This document shows, piece after piece, positions 31,207 to 39,338 of a DNA stretch of 56,870 bases. A program made the position numbers and the translations under genes. The notes under the pieces were generated by a model. That model saw only the letters and a program-made list of their open reading frames with translations, had not been told where the DNA came from and did no database searches. This DNA is from DAOTTW01 sp034437615. Its GTDB lineage: Bacteria > Chloroflexota > Anaerolineae > Aggregatilineales > Phototrophicaceae. Location of the stretch: the NCBI GenBank assembly GCA_034437615.1, contig DAOTTW010000045.1:1-56870 (forward strand), read 5' to 3'. How positions within the stretch are numbered: position 1 is the first letter of the stretch; the number at the start of each line of letters is the position of its first letter.

Positions 31207-32607
31207 ATGTCTGTCCGTCGTTCTTTGTTTGTCCTACTCATTGTCGTCCTGATCCTGCCCGTCTGGTTTTTCAATTCACAGGTCCGGCGTCCTTTACGTG
31301 CGGATGTCGAGCGCGTCTCGAACCTACAATTATATGAGGTCCGTCCCGCTGATGTAGCGCTCTCTGTTAGCGCAATTGGCCGCCTGGAAGCCGAAGAAGT
31401 CGCCTCGCTCAGCTTCCTGGTGCCGGGGCGCGTCGCCACGCTACTCGTCCAACAGGACGATTACGTGTTACAGGGTGATGTGCTGGCCGAACTGGATAAC
31501 ACCCTGCAACGCATCGCTTACGAGCAAGCCACACTCAACCTAGAGCGCACCCGCCTGGATATGCAAGACATGCTGGAGCCGGACGAGACGCAAATCACTC
31601 TCGCTGAGGCCGCTGTCAATAGCGCCTGGGGAGCCTATAACAGCGTCGTCAACTCGGTCACAGATGGCGATATCCGCTCTGCTGAGCTAGCCTATGAACA
31701 AGCCGTAGAAGCCATTGACATTGCGCGGCGCGCCCGTGATGGCGTTGGGGGCTTGTTCGGTGGCGATAGCATCCAATGGGAGCAGGCCAACGCCCGCTAC
31801 GGTGAGGCCACATTCAACGCTGAAATCGCCCGTTTGCAGGCCGAACAACTCCGCACATCCACCGCCCCCGGTGCGACAGCCGCCTATCGTGGCGTATTGC
31901 AAGCACAGGCCGAACTGGAGCGCGTGAAAGCTGGCCCGCCCCCTGTACAAATCGAAGCCGCAGAAATCAGCATCCGCCAGGCCGAAAATCAGGTTGACCG
32001 CGCTGAGACGGCTTTCAATCGCACACGGCTTATAGCGCCCTTCGACGGTGTTATCTCCACGCTCAATGCTGAAGTCGGTGCGCTGGTCGCGCCGGGCGTA
32101 GACGTGGTGCAATTAGCGGATGTCAGCCCATTACGCCTGACGATTCAGGTAGACGAAATAGACCTCGGCCTGATCGCGGTCGGAATGCCCGTTCGCGTCG
32201 AGTTGGACGCCCTGCCCGATGTCGAATTTCCCGCTCGGCTGCAAAGCATCGCCCCGATCAGCAGCAACAGCGGCGGTATCGTCAATTATGCTGTCGGCGT
32301 GACGCTGGAAGTCGAAGACCCGCGTGCGCGTGTCGGCATGACCGCCGAAGCCACCATCATCATCGAGGAAAGCACCGACGTACTGACCGTGCCCAACCTC
32401 TACATCCGGCTAGAACGCGATGCCGTCAACAATACAGAACGCGCCTTCGTCAACGTGCTACAAGACGATAACACCCTGCAAGAAGTCGAAATTGAACTGG
32501 GCCTGCGTGGGCAAGAATCCAGCGAAGTCATCAGCGGCTTGCAAGCAAACGACCTGATCGCCATTGATCCCTCCGGCGGCGGCCTGTCGTCGTTCATCGG
32601 TTTCTAG
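31207..32607 (+). CDS. Membrane fusion/adaptor protein (HlyD/MacA family), first copy
   Basis: The product has 466 residues from ATG 31207. An N-terminal membrane anchor (residues 6-22, LFVLLIVVLILPVWFF) is followed by a biotinyl-lipoyl-like half (VASLSFLVPGRVATLLVQQD, about 70-95). A long coiled coil lies at about 105-275. The returning half RLIAPFDGVISTLNAEVGAL and the beta-barrel (VDEIDLGLIAVGMPVRVELD, VGMTAEATIIIEE) complete the order typical of RND/MacA-type adaptors. It probably links the permeases downstream to the cell envelope; the organism may be monoderm, in which case it acts on the outer face. It is the first of five co-directional genes. Confidence 0.88.
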   Translation: MSVRRSLFVLLIVVLILPVWFFNSQVRRPLRADVERVSNLQLYEVRPADVALSVSAIGRLEAEEVASLSFLVPGRVATLLVQQDDYVLQGDVLAELDNTLQRIAYEQATLNLERTRLDMQDMLEPDETQITLAEAAVNSAWGAYNSVVNSVTDGDIRSAELAYEQAVEAIDIARRARDGVGGLFGGDSIQWEQANARYGEATFNAEIARLQAEQLRTSTAPGATAAYRGVLQAQAELERVKAGPPPVQIEAAEISIRQAENQVDRAETAFNRTRLIAPFDGVISTLNAEVGALVAPGVDVVQLADVSPLRLTIQVDEIDLGLIAVGMPVRVELDALPDVEFPARLQSIAPISSNSGGIVNYAVGVTLEVEDPRARVGMTAEATIIIEESTDVLTVPNLYIRLERDAVNNTERAFVNVLQDDNTLQEVEIELGLRGQESSEVISGLQANDLIAIDPSGGGLSSFIGF

Positions 32608-32650
32608 GCACATTTCTAGGCGCAGTAGATTTTAGGAGCAAAGCAACACC

Positions 32651-34252
32651 GTGTTACTCTACATCGCGATTGCACTCGTCATAACCTATCTGATCTATAC
32701 CTGGCTCATCAAGCGCATTAGCTGGTGGTCACTACGTTACGCAGCCATGATCCCGCTTCTGCTGGTCACCGGCTTTGTGTTGCTGCTGCTATCAGCACAG
32801 CAAAGCACACGCGCAGCCATCTCGGAGCGCGAAGCCCTGCAAGAAAACATCATCGCACGTAGTGCTGCCATCCGCTCCGATCTGGTCATCAGCATCAGCG
32901 CAGCCGGGGCCATTACCCCCAGGCGACAGGTGCCATTGGCATTTCAGGCATCAGCCAGCGTAGCCGAAATCAACGCCCATCAGGGCGATAGCGTCGATGC
33001 AGGCGACATCATCGCCAGCTTAAATACCATCGACCTCGCACAAAACGCTGAGGATAGCCGCGTCGCCTTCGATTTACAGCAATCATCCTTTGATGCCCTG
33101 ACGCAACCGCCCCGCGATATTGATATTGCCGCCGCAGAAGCCGCCCTGAATGCTGCGCAGGGGCAGGTATACAGCGCCCTGGAAACCGCACCCTCCGCAG
33201 AGGCCGAAGAAATCGCTCGCCTACAATTAGAAGTCGCTGGCAACCGCAACTGGCAAGCCCAGCTTGCACGCGATGCCATCGCCCCCTCGGTAACCGACCT
33301 GCTGGGCAACCCCGACGACTTGGAAACCGGACGCCCCATCATTGATAACGTCATCCTGGACCCACTGAACGAGGGTATCGACCTGGCTGTGGGCGAGATC
33401 AACGCATTGATCGACCAGCAGAACGCTGCCGCTATCCGTGCCGCACAAGCCGCCCGTGAAGACGCCACAGCCGCCGCACGTCAGGTAGAATACGGTATCT
33501 TCATAGCGCAGGAGCAATACCAGACCGTGCTGAATCGGGGGCCGAATGCCGGGTCGCTGGCCGCCGCCAATGCACAACGCACGCAAGCCCGAATCGCGCT
33601 GGATAACCTGCTTAATGGGCCGTCGCAATTGCAGCTAGACCGCGCCCGTGTCGATTTACAATTGGCTGAATTGGCCGTTGAACAGGCTGAGTACAGCATC
33701 GCACAGGCCGAACTACGGGCACCGTTTGCCGGGGTCATCGCACAGAACAACCTGCGTGAAGGTGACTTGCCACCACAGGGCATCGCCGTACTACTGATGG
33801 ATACCAGCACATTTTATGTGGACCTGCCGATTGATGAGGTCGATGTCGTGCGCTTACGAGAAGGCCAGCGCGTCCTCTTGAGTGTAGATGCCCTGCCGGA
33901 TGTCACCTTAACCGGGCGCGTGGTACGCATCGCCTATACGCCCGTGCAGGTCGGCCAACTCATCACCTACACCGCCCGCGTCGAACTCGAACCGACAGCG
34001 CAGCCCATTCGCGTCGGCATGAGCACAACGGCCCGCGTCATCGTAGAGGAAAAGCCCGATGTCATCCTGGTGCCAAACCGCTTCATCCGCATCGACCGCA
34101 GCACACAAGACGCCTTTGTGACCGTGCAAGACCCTGACGGCGCAGTGCGCGAAATGATGGTGCTGCTTGGCGACCGCAACGAGACCTACACCGAAATCGT
34201 CAACGGCCTGAGCGCAGGCGATCAGATTGTGCTGCTGCCACAGGATAGCTAA
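32651..34252 (+). CDS. Membrane fusion/adaptor protein (HlyD/MacA family), second copy
   Basis: The product has 533 residues with a GTG start and AGGAG 12 bases upstream. Two hydrophobic helices near the N-terminus (residues 1-18 and about 34-54) differ from the single anchor of the first adaptor. Then come RQVPLAFQASASVAEINAHQ (lipoyl half), a long Ala/Gln-rich coiled coil (about 125-355), LRAPFAGVIAQNNLREGDLP and the barrel LPIDEVDVVRLREGQRVLLS. It is a divergent paralogue of the preceding gene. Two different adaptors with two different permeases suggest a heteromeric exporter. Confidence 0.88.
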   Translation: MLLYIAIALVITYLIYTWLIKRISWWSLRYAAMIPLLLVTGFVLLLLSAQQSTRAAISEREALQENIIARSAAIRSDLVISISAAGAITPRRQVPLAFQASASVAEINAHQGDSVDAGDIIASLNTIDLAQNAEDSRVAFDLQQSSFDALTQPPRDIDIAAAEAALNAAQGQVYSALETAPSAEAEEIARLQLEVAGNRNWQAQLARDAIAPSVTDLLGNPDDLETGRPIIDNVILDPLNEGIDLAVGEINALIDQQNAAAIRAAQAAREDATAAARQVEYGIFIAQEQYQTVLNRGPNAGSLAAANAQRTQARIALDNLLNGPSQLQLDRARVDLQLAELAVEQAEYSIAQAELRAPFAGVIAQNNLREGDLPPQGIAVLLMDTSTFYVDLPIDEVDVVRLREGQRVLLSVDALPDVTLTGRVVRIAYTPVQVGQLITYTARVELEPTAQPIRVGMSTTARVIVEEKPDVILVPNRFIRIDRSTQDAFVTVQDPDGAVREMMVLLGDRNETYTEIVNGLSAGDQIVLLPQDS

Positions 34253-34269
34253 AGGTCACCATAACCACA

Positions 34270-35085
34270 ATGAGCAAACGCAACGGCAACAAACAGCGCA
34301 AGGTCGTCATCGACATCCGCAAAATCACGAAAACCTACCAGATGGGCACCTTTGAGCTACACGTGTTAAAAGGCATCTCGCTCAAGGTGCGCTCTGGTGA
34401 GTTCCTGTCCATCATGGGGCCGTCTGGCTCTGGCAAATCCACGCTGATGAACATTCTCGGCGCACTGGATACCCCGACCTCCGGTGAATTCTATCTGGAT
34501 GGCGTGGATGTCAGCAGCTTGAGCGAACGCTCACTCGCAGTCGTGCGCAACAAGAAAATCGGCTTCGTCTTCCAGAATTTCAACCTGCTCAAGCGCACCG
34601 AAGCAGTGCGGCAGGTCGAATTGCCGCTGGTTTATGCGGGGCGCGGCGGCAACCGCAATAAAAAAGCACGCAAAGCGCTCGAATCCGTCGGCCTGGGCAA
34701 ACGCCTCGACCACACACCCAACGAGTTATCCGGCGGCCAGCAGCAGCGCGTCGCCATCGCCCGTGCATTGGTCAACGACCCGTCTGTGATCTTAGCCGAT
34801 GAGCCGACTGGCAACCTGGATTCACGCAGCGGCAAAGAAGTCATGCAGATCTTTCAAGAACTCAACCGCAACAAGGGCATCACCACCATCTTCGTCACGC
34901 ACGACCCCTGGATTGCACGCCACACGGACCGCGTGATTATGCTGCGGGATGGCCGCGTCGTGGCCGATGAACGTGTCAAAGACCCGCTGGATGCACGCAG
35001 CGCCGAACGCCCCTCCGAGGCCGAGGAGCTACAGGGCATCTTCGAGGAAACCTACTATGGCGGCGGCGAAGAAGAATACAACTAA
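34270..35085 (+). CDS. MacB/LolD-type ABC transporter ATPase
   Basis: The product has 271 residues. Walker A is GPSGSGKST (about 53-61), the Q-loop FQNFNLLKR is at about 102, the signature is LSGGQQQRVAIARALVNDPS (about 155-175), Walker B is VILADEPTGNLD and the switch histidine lies in IFVTHD. These are the features of the MacB/LolD/FtsE group with its family-specific ADEPTGNLD. It powers the two permeases that follow. The C-terminal 30 residues are acidic (ERPSEAEELQGIFEETYYGG) and extend beyond the usual domain. It begins 17 bases after the second adaptor. Confidence 0.95.
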   Translation: MSKRNGNKQRKVVIDIRKITKTYQMGTFELHVLKGISLKVRSGEFLSIMGPSGSGKSTLMNILGALDTPTSGEFYLDGVDVSSLSERSLAVVRNKKIGFVFQNFNLLKRTEAVRQVELPLVYAGRGGNRNKKARKALESVGLGKRLDHTPNELSGGQQQRVAIARALVNDPSVILADEPTGNLDSRSGKEVMQIFQELNRNKGITTIFVTHDPWIARHTDRVIMLRDGRVVADERVKDPLDARSAERPSEAEELQGIFEETYYGGGEEEYN

Positions 35086-35087
35086 TC

Positions 35088-36335
35088 ATGAACTTTAACG
35101 AAACACTGCGTATCGCCATCGAAAGCCTGCTCATCAACCGTCTGCGCTCTGTGTTGACCACATTAGGCATCATCATCGGCGTTGGTGCTGTAATTGCGCT
35201 GGTCGGGCTGGGTCGCGGCGTTGAAGATTACATCGACCAGGAATTTGCCACACTCGGCGCAGATATTCTGGAGATCAACAGCGCACGCCCGGATAGCCCC
35301 ACCCGTACCCGCATCGAACCGCTGACGACGCTGCAAGCCCGCGACCTGGCCAACCCCATCATCACGCCCAGCCTGCGTGCTGTTGCCATCCGCTATGGTG
35401 TGTTCGGCCAATTGGTGAACGGCGCAGAACGTACCCAACTCGGCATTGATGGCGTCTCCGCCAATTACGCCGACGTACAGCAATGGCCCGTGCGCTCCGG
35501 GCGTTTCATCAATGCAACGGACATCGAAAACAACGGGCGCGTGATCGTGCTCGGCCTGGATGTCGTGGAGGATTTATTCGGCTCACGCGATTTCAACGCA
35601 ATCGGGCAGGTCGTGCGCCTGAACCAGCGCCCGTTCACCGTCGTCGGCATCATGTCACAGCGCGGCGGCAGCTTCATCAGCGAGGATAACGCCGCCTTCA
35701 TCCCCATCAGCACCGCACAAACACGCCTGGATAACGCCCGTACACGCGATGGCGGCTATCGCGTCAACACCATTTATGCACAGGTGCGCAGCGAGGACCT
35801 GATCCCACAAGCCGAGCAAGAGATCATCGCCTATCTGGACGCGGCGCATGATGTGACCCTGGACGATGAGCGTGATTATCAGGTCGGCAGCGAGACGGAT
35901 TTCATCGACCTGATTGACGAGGCCAGCAGCGTGCTGACGCTCTTCCTGATTATGATTGCCAGCATTTCGCTATTGGTCGGCGGCATCGGCATCATGAATA
36001 TCATGCTGGTATCCGTCACCGAACGCACCAAAGAGATCGGCCTGCGCAAAGCCGTCGGCGCACGCGGCATCGACATCCTGACGCAATTCCTGATTGAAAG
36101 CGTGGTGCTATCGCTGATCGGTGGCATTATCGGCATTGCAGTCGGGGCCGGCGTGGGTGCGCTGGGCACTATCATCATCCGCGACATCTTCAATCAGCCC
36201 ATACAGGTCAGCGTGTCAGCGGATGCCGTGCTGCTGGCGACGGGTGTCAGCACGTTTGTCGGCGTCTTTTTCGGCTACTATCCCGCCAGCCGTGCCGCCC
36301 GCATGAAGCCCATCGACGCGCTACGTTTTGAATAG
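35088..36335 (+). CDS. MacB-type ABC permease, first copy
   Basis: The product has 415 residues and begins 2 bases after the ATPase stop, so expression is coupled. An N-terminal membrane helix (residues about 20-42, VLTTLGIIIGVGAVIALVGL) is followed by the extracytoplasmic MacB core domain (about 50-280). Three C-terminal helices contain LFLIMIASISLLVGGIGIMN, TERTKEIGLRKAVGA and the final YYPASRAARMKPIDALRFE. This is the standard MacB/FtsX architecture for mechanotransmission exporters. Its substrate is unknown. Confidence 0.93.
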   Translation: MNFNETLRIAIESLLINRLRSVLTTLGIIIGVGAVIALVGLGRGVEDYIDQEFATLGADILEINSARPDSPTRTRIEPLTTLQARDLANPIITPSLRAVAIRYGVFGQLVNGAERTQLGIDGVSANYADVQQWPVRSGRFINATDIENNGRVIVLGLDVVEDLFGSRDFNAIGQVVRLNQRPFTVVGIMSQRGGSFISEDNAAFIPISTAQTRLDNARTRDGGYRVNTIYAQVRSEDLIPQAEQEIIAYLDAAHDVTLDDERDYQVGSETDFIDLIDEASSVLTLFLIMIASISLLVGGIGIMNIMLVSVTERTKEIGLRKAVGARGIDILTQFLIESVVLSLIGGIIGIAVGAGVGALGTIIIRDIFNQPIQVSVSADAVLLATGVSTFVGVFFGYYPASRAARMKPIDALRFE

Positions 36336-36362
36336 GCAAGCAACGAGCAGAAACGGTCAACC

Positions 36363-37574
36363 ATGCTAGAAAACCTACGCATCGCTCTCGGCAACCTGGC
36401 CAGCAACACCCTGCGCACCATCCTGACCATGCTTGGCGTCACCATCGGCGTCGCAGCCGTGATTATCCTGGTCTCTGTCGGGCAAGCCTTCGATGGCTTC
36501 GTGCGTGATCTGTTCTCAGGTGTCGGCGTCAATCTGGTGTTCACGTTTGCCGTGCCAGACGCACGCGGCAACTTCGAGCCGATGACGCAGGACGATTTTG
36601 AGGCCCTCAGTGATGTCTTTCGCGTGCCGGATGCCAGCTTAGTGATGCCGTTCGATACGCTCAGCAACCGCACCATCCGCTATGAAAACCGCGAAACGAC
36701 GGCCAGCGTGCAGGGCGTCACGCCGGATTACCTGGAGCTATTCAACCGCGAGATGGCCAGCGGGCGCTTTTTTGATGCGCAAGACATGGAAACCCGCGCC
36801 CGCGTCGCCGTCATCGAGCAAAGCCTCGTGAATACGCTCTTCCCGGATGTGTTCCCGGTGGGCCAGAATATGCGCATTGGCGATGTGCGCTTCACCGTGA
36901 TTGGCGTGCTAGGCGCTGGCAACGCGGGGATCGGCGGCGATGGCGGTATCGTCATCCCCATCACCACCGCACAAACCCGCCTGAGCGGTGAACGTGTGCT
37001 CAGTGGGAACCGTCCGCTTGATGTGATCGTGTTGCAGGCACGCCAGGCCGAAAGCGTAGAACCGCTCGCCAATCAGATTCGCCAGGTGCTACGTGAAGAG
37101 CGCGATGTCAGCTTTCAGGACGACGAAAACTTCTTCGTGCTGACGCAAACCGAAATCCTGGATACAGTCGGCAATATCACCAGCCTGCTGACGGTCTTTC
37201 TGGCGCTGCTGGCCAGCATATCGCTGCTGGTCGGCGGTATCGGCATCATGAATATCATGCTGGTCACAGTCACCGAGCGCACCAAAGAAATCGGCCTGCG
37301 CAAAGCCGTCGGCGCACAAAAATCGGACATCCTGCTACAATTTCTCATAGAGGCGGTGCTGCTTTCCGTGCTCGGCGGCTTAATCGGCGTGCTGATTGCG
37401 GTTGCTGTCACATTCGCTGTGACGGCGCTGGTCCCACAGTTGTCGGTTTCGGTGCAATTGGCAAGCATCGTGCTGGCAACAGCCATTTCCGTCTTGGTTG
37501 GGGTGCTATCCGGCCTCTACCCAGCGAATCAGGCGGGTAGCCTGAACCCAATTGATGCATTACGCTACGAATAG
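36363..37574 (+). CDS. MacB-type ABC permease, second copy
   Basis: The product has 403 residues and is a paralogue of the preceding gene with the same layout. It has the N-terminal helix TMLGVTIGVAAVIILVSVGQ, a core domain (about 45-270), the block LLALLASISLLVGGIGIMN, TERTKEIGLRKAVGAQKSDI and a final LYPANQAGSLNPIDALRYE. The core domains have diverged much more than the membrane parts, which fits a heterodimeric transporter with one ATPase. It ends the operon; a TIR-bounded element begins 7 bases after its stop. Confidence 0.93.
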   Translation: MLENLRIALGNLASNTLRTILTMLGVTIGVAAVIILVSVGQAFDGFVRDLFSGVGVNLVFTFAVPDARGNFEPMTQDDFEALSDVFRVPDASLVMPFDTLSNRTIRYENRETTASVQGVTPDYLELFNREMASGRFFDAQDMETRARVAVIEQSLVNTLFPDVFPVGQNMRIGDVRFTVIGVLGAGNAGIGGDGGIVIPITTAQTRLSGERVLSGNRPLDVIVLQARQAESVEPLANQIRQVLREERDVSFQDDENFFVLTQTEILDTVGNITSLLTVFLALLASISLLVGGIGIMNIMLVTVTERTKEIGLRKAVGAQKSDILLQFLIEAVLLSVLGGLIGVLIAVAVTFAVTALVPQLSVSVQLASIVLATAISVLVGVLSGLYPANQAGSLNPIDALRYE

Positions 37575-37580
37575 ACGCAA

Positions 37581-37764
37581 GTAACGACTGAGGTACGTGT
37601 CCCATCCTCAGTCGCCAGACGTTAAAACGTCCGGCTCCGGTAAGGACAAGCCTGCTCAAGCAGGCTATATGCAGCACGCCATAGCCCCCTTCAGGGGGGT
37701 TGGCCCTGCGGCAGCCGCTGGCTTTAGCCAGTGGCGACACACACAGACTGGCCTGAGTCGTTAC
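37581..37764. mobile_element. MITE-like 184-bp element with 12-bp terminal inverted repeats
   Basis: GTAACGACTGAG (37581-37592) and CTGAGTCGTTAC (37753-37764) match as inverted repeats at 11 of 12 positions. Inside stand four hairpins: GACGTTAAAACGTC, AAGCCTGCTCAAGCAGGCT, AGCCCCCTTCAGGGGGGTT and GCCGCTGGCTTTAGCCAGTG with GC. No transposase is encoded and no target duplication was found. The layout is that of a non-autonomous element, or a structured repeat, lying between the exporter operon and the next gene. Confidence 0.65.
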
Positions 37765-37796
37765 AGACCAAACACAACCGTATCAGAGGCGCACAC

Positions 37797-38357
37797 ATGA
37801 CCGAGACACCCCACGAAAGCAAAGCAACTGACGAAGCGAAGCCAACTGACGAGACCATACCCATTCCGCGTTATCGCATTTTCGTGCTCAACGCTAACTT
37901 CGTCGTGCAATGGGAGGAAAACCGCGTGCAGGATTTACAAAGCGGGCGCTACTATGCCTACACAACGCACGCCGAAACCACACCCATCACCGACTTTGAA
38001 CTGAGCGAATTGCGCAAGGTCGGCATCGTAGAGGATTACGACGATTTGCTGGTGCATCTGTCGCCCTTGCCGAATATCGTTGACGTGCCCGTGCGCTATT
38101 ACTACGTCAATACAGCACAGCACAAAGACCTCTGTCACTTGATCGAAGACCGCTTGCGCGAGTGTGGCCTGCTCAGCGAATTTTCGGTACGCACACAGGA
38201 ACGCTTCGTGATTGTGCGTGCGGCTGATGGGCATGGCTTCATTTCATTTGACGCCGCCGAACGCGCAAGGCAGACGCTTATGCAGCAACTGCCGGACCTG
38301 ATGCAAACAGCCGTCGTCGCCTTCACGGAAATTCTCAATCTGCGTGATGCCTTGTAG
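37797..38357 (+). CDS. Hypothetical cytosolic protein
   Basis: The product has 186 residues from ATG 37797, with AGAGG 7 bases upstream. Residues 1-25 are polar and Glu/Thr/Lys-rich. The rest is compact alpha/beta: IPRYRIFVLNANFVVQWEEN, ITDFELSELRKVGIVEDYDD, VPVRYYYVNTAQHKDLCHLI and ERFVIVRAADGHGFISFDAA. There is no signal peptide or membrane segment. I do not recognise a family. It stands alone between the MITE-like element and a regulator gene. Confidence 0.6.
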   Translation: MTETPHESKATDEAKPTDETIPIPRYRIFVLNANFVVQWEENRVQDLQSGRYYAYTTHAETTPITDFELSELRKVGIVEDYDDLLVHLSPLPNIVDVPVRYYYVNTAQHKDLCHLIEDRLRECGLLSEFSVRTQERFVIVRAADGHGFISFDAAERARQTLMQQLPDLMQTAVVAFTEILNLRDAL

Positions 38358-38504
38358 GGCCTGTGCAATGTGTTCATAATCTTCATATCGTTTTAAAAGA
38401 CCTTCGCGAATTCAACACATCTGTAGTAAACTGAACGTAAACATAGGGGCGCACACCGTCATTCACCTCTCTCTGGCATGGCTCATTGCGTAAAAGGTCG
38501 AATA

Positions 38505-39086
38505 ATGTCTGAAGAAAATACAAACGGAACGGGGATCGAGGGCAACCCAACGATACGCGAAGTCCACGATAGTATGCTGGATGGACTCGGCCAACTGGCG
38601 GATTACTTCGGCTTCAGCAAGGTAATGGGGCAGTTGTATGGCACGCTGATGCTAAGCGCCGAGCCGCTCTGTCTGGATGATATGATGGAACGCCTCAGCA
38701 TCTCAAAGGCCAGTGTCAGCATGAACATGCGCACGCTGGAACACATGGGAATGGTGCGGCAGGTGTGGGTTCGTGGTCGCGGTGGACGCCGCAAATTCTA
38801 TGAAGCCGAAACGGATTTCTGGCAGATCATCACAAGTTTGCTCACGGGCCGCGAAATGCGCGATGTCGAACGTGCAATCAACGTCATTGACGAAAACAAC
38901 CAGCTACTCACCAAGCGGCTTCAAGATATGACCGAGGCAGATCAGCACCTGGCCCATCTTTACATCGAGCGCATGTCCCAAATGCAAGTGCTGTTTCGCT
39001 TCGCACAACTCATCATCACCAGCGTTTTAGCACAAGCCGATACCACTGATTTCTCCGATATCTCAGGAATTGACATCAGAACATAA
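38505..39086 (+). CDS. GbsR/MarR-family transcriptional regulator
   Basis: The product has 193 residues from ATG 38505, with AAGG 7 bases upstream. The winged helix is at about 35-100: GQLYGTLMLSAEPLCLDDMM, ERLSISKASVSMNMRTLEHM and VRQVWVRGRGGRRKFYEAET. This arrangement, with a long C-terminal helical dimerisation part (about 105-190), matches the GbsR/OpuAR (MarR-like) group, which often controls osmoprotectant uptake or export. No transporter of that type is adjacent, so the target is unknown. Confidence 0.85.
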   Translation: MSEENTNGTGIEGNPTIREVHDSMLDGLGQLADYFGFSKVMGQLYGTLMLSAEPLCLDDMMERLSISKASVSMNMRTLEHMGMVRQVWVRGRGGRRKFYEAETDFWQIITSLLTGREMRDVERAINVIDENNQLLTKRLQDMTEADQHLAHLYIERMSQMQVLFRFAQLIITSVLAQADTTDFSDISGIDIRT

Positions 39087-39104
39087 GACATCCGTTTGAT
39101 TCCC

Positions 39105-39133
39105 TTGAGCCAACGGATTAAATCAACTATACT
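39105..39133 (+). promoter_or_regulatory. Promoter of tRNA-Leu
   Basis: TTGAGC (39105-39110), 17 bases, TATACT (39128-39133). It stands 14 bases before the mature tRNA start, which is what is expected for a tRNA promoter. Confidence 0.7.
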
Positions 39134-39147
39134 GACGATCTAAGCGT

Positions 39148-39229
39148 GGGGGAGTGGCGGAATTGGCAGACGCGCATGACTTAGGATCATGTCTCTCCGG
39201 AGGTGAGGGTTCGAGTCCCTCCTTCCCCA
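39148..39229 (+). tRNA. tRNA-Leu, anticodon UAG
   Basis: The acceptor stem GGGGGAG pairs with CTTCCCC. The D-loop contains AATTGGCAG, the anticodon stem is CATGA/TCATG with loop CTTAGGA (TAG at 39182-39184), a long variable arm is TCTCTCCGGAGGT and the T-arm is GAGGGTTCGAGTCCCTC. The class II variable arm and the UAG anticodon give leucine. CCA is not encoded. Confidence 0.96.
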
Positions 39230-39248
39230 TCGACCCAAACACAAGCAC

Positions 39249-39269
39249 AAGGCGCGGTCTCGCGCCTTT
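39249..39269 (+). terminator. Terminator after tRNA-Leu
   Basis: AAGGCGCG, loop GTCT, CGCGCCTT followed by TG. A GC-rich 8-bp stem 19 bases after the tRNA; the T-run is short. Confidence 0.65.
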
Positions 39270-39338
39270 GCTGTACCCCACACATGCAACCCGTCCGATA
39301 CGACTCGTATAAGCAGTCAACTACGCAAGGATGAATTT

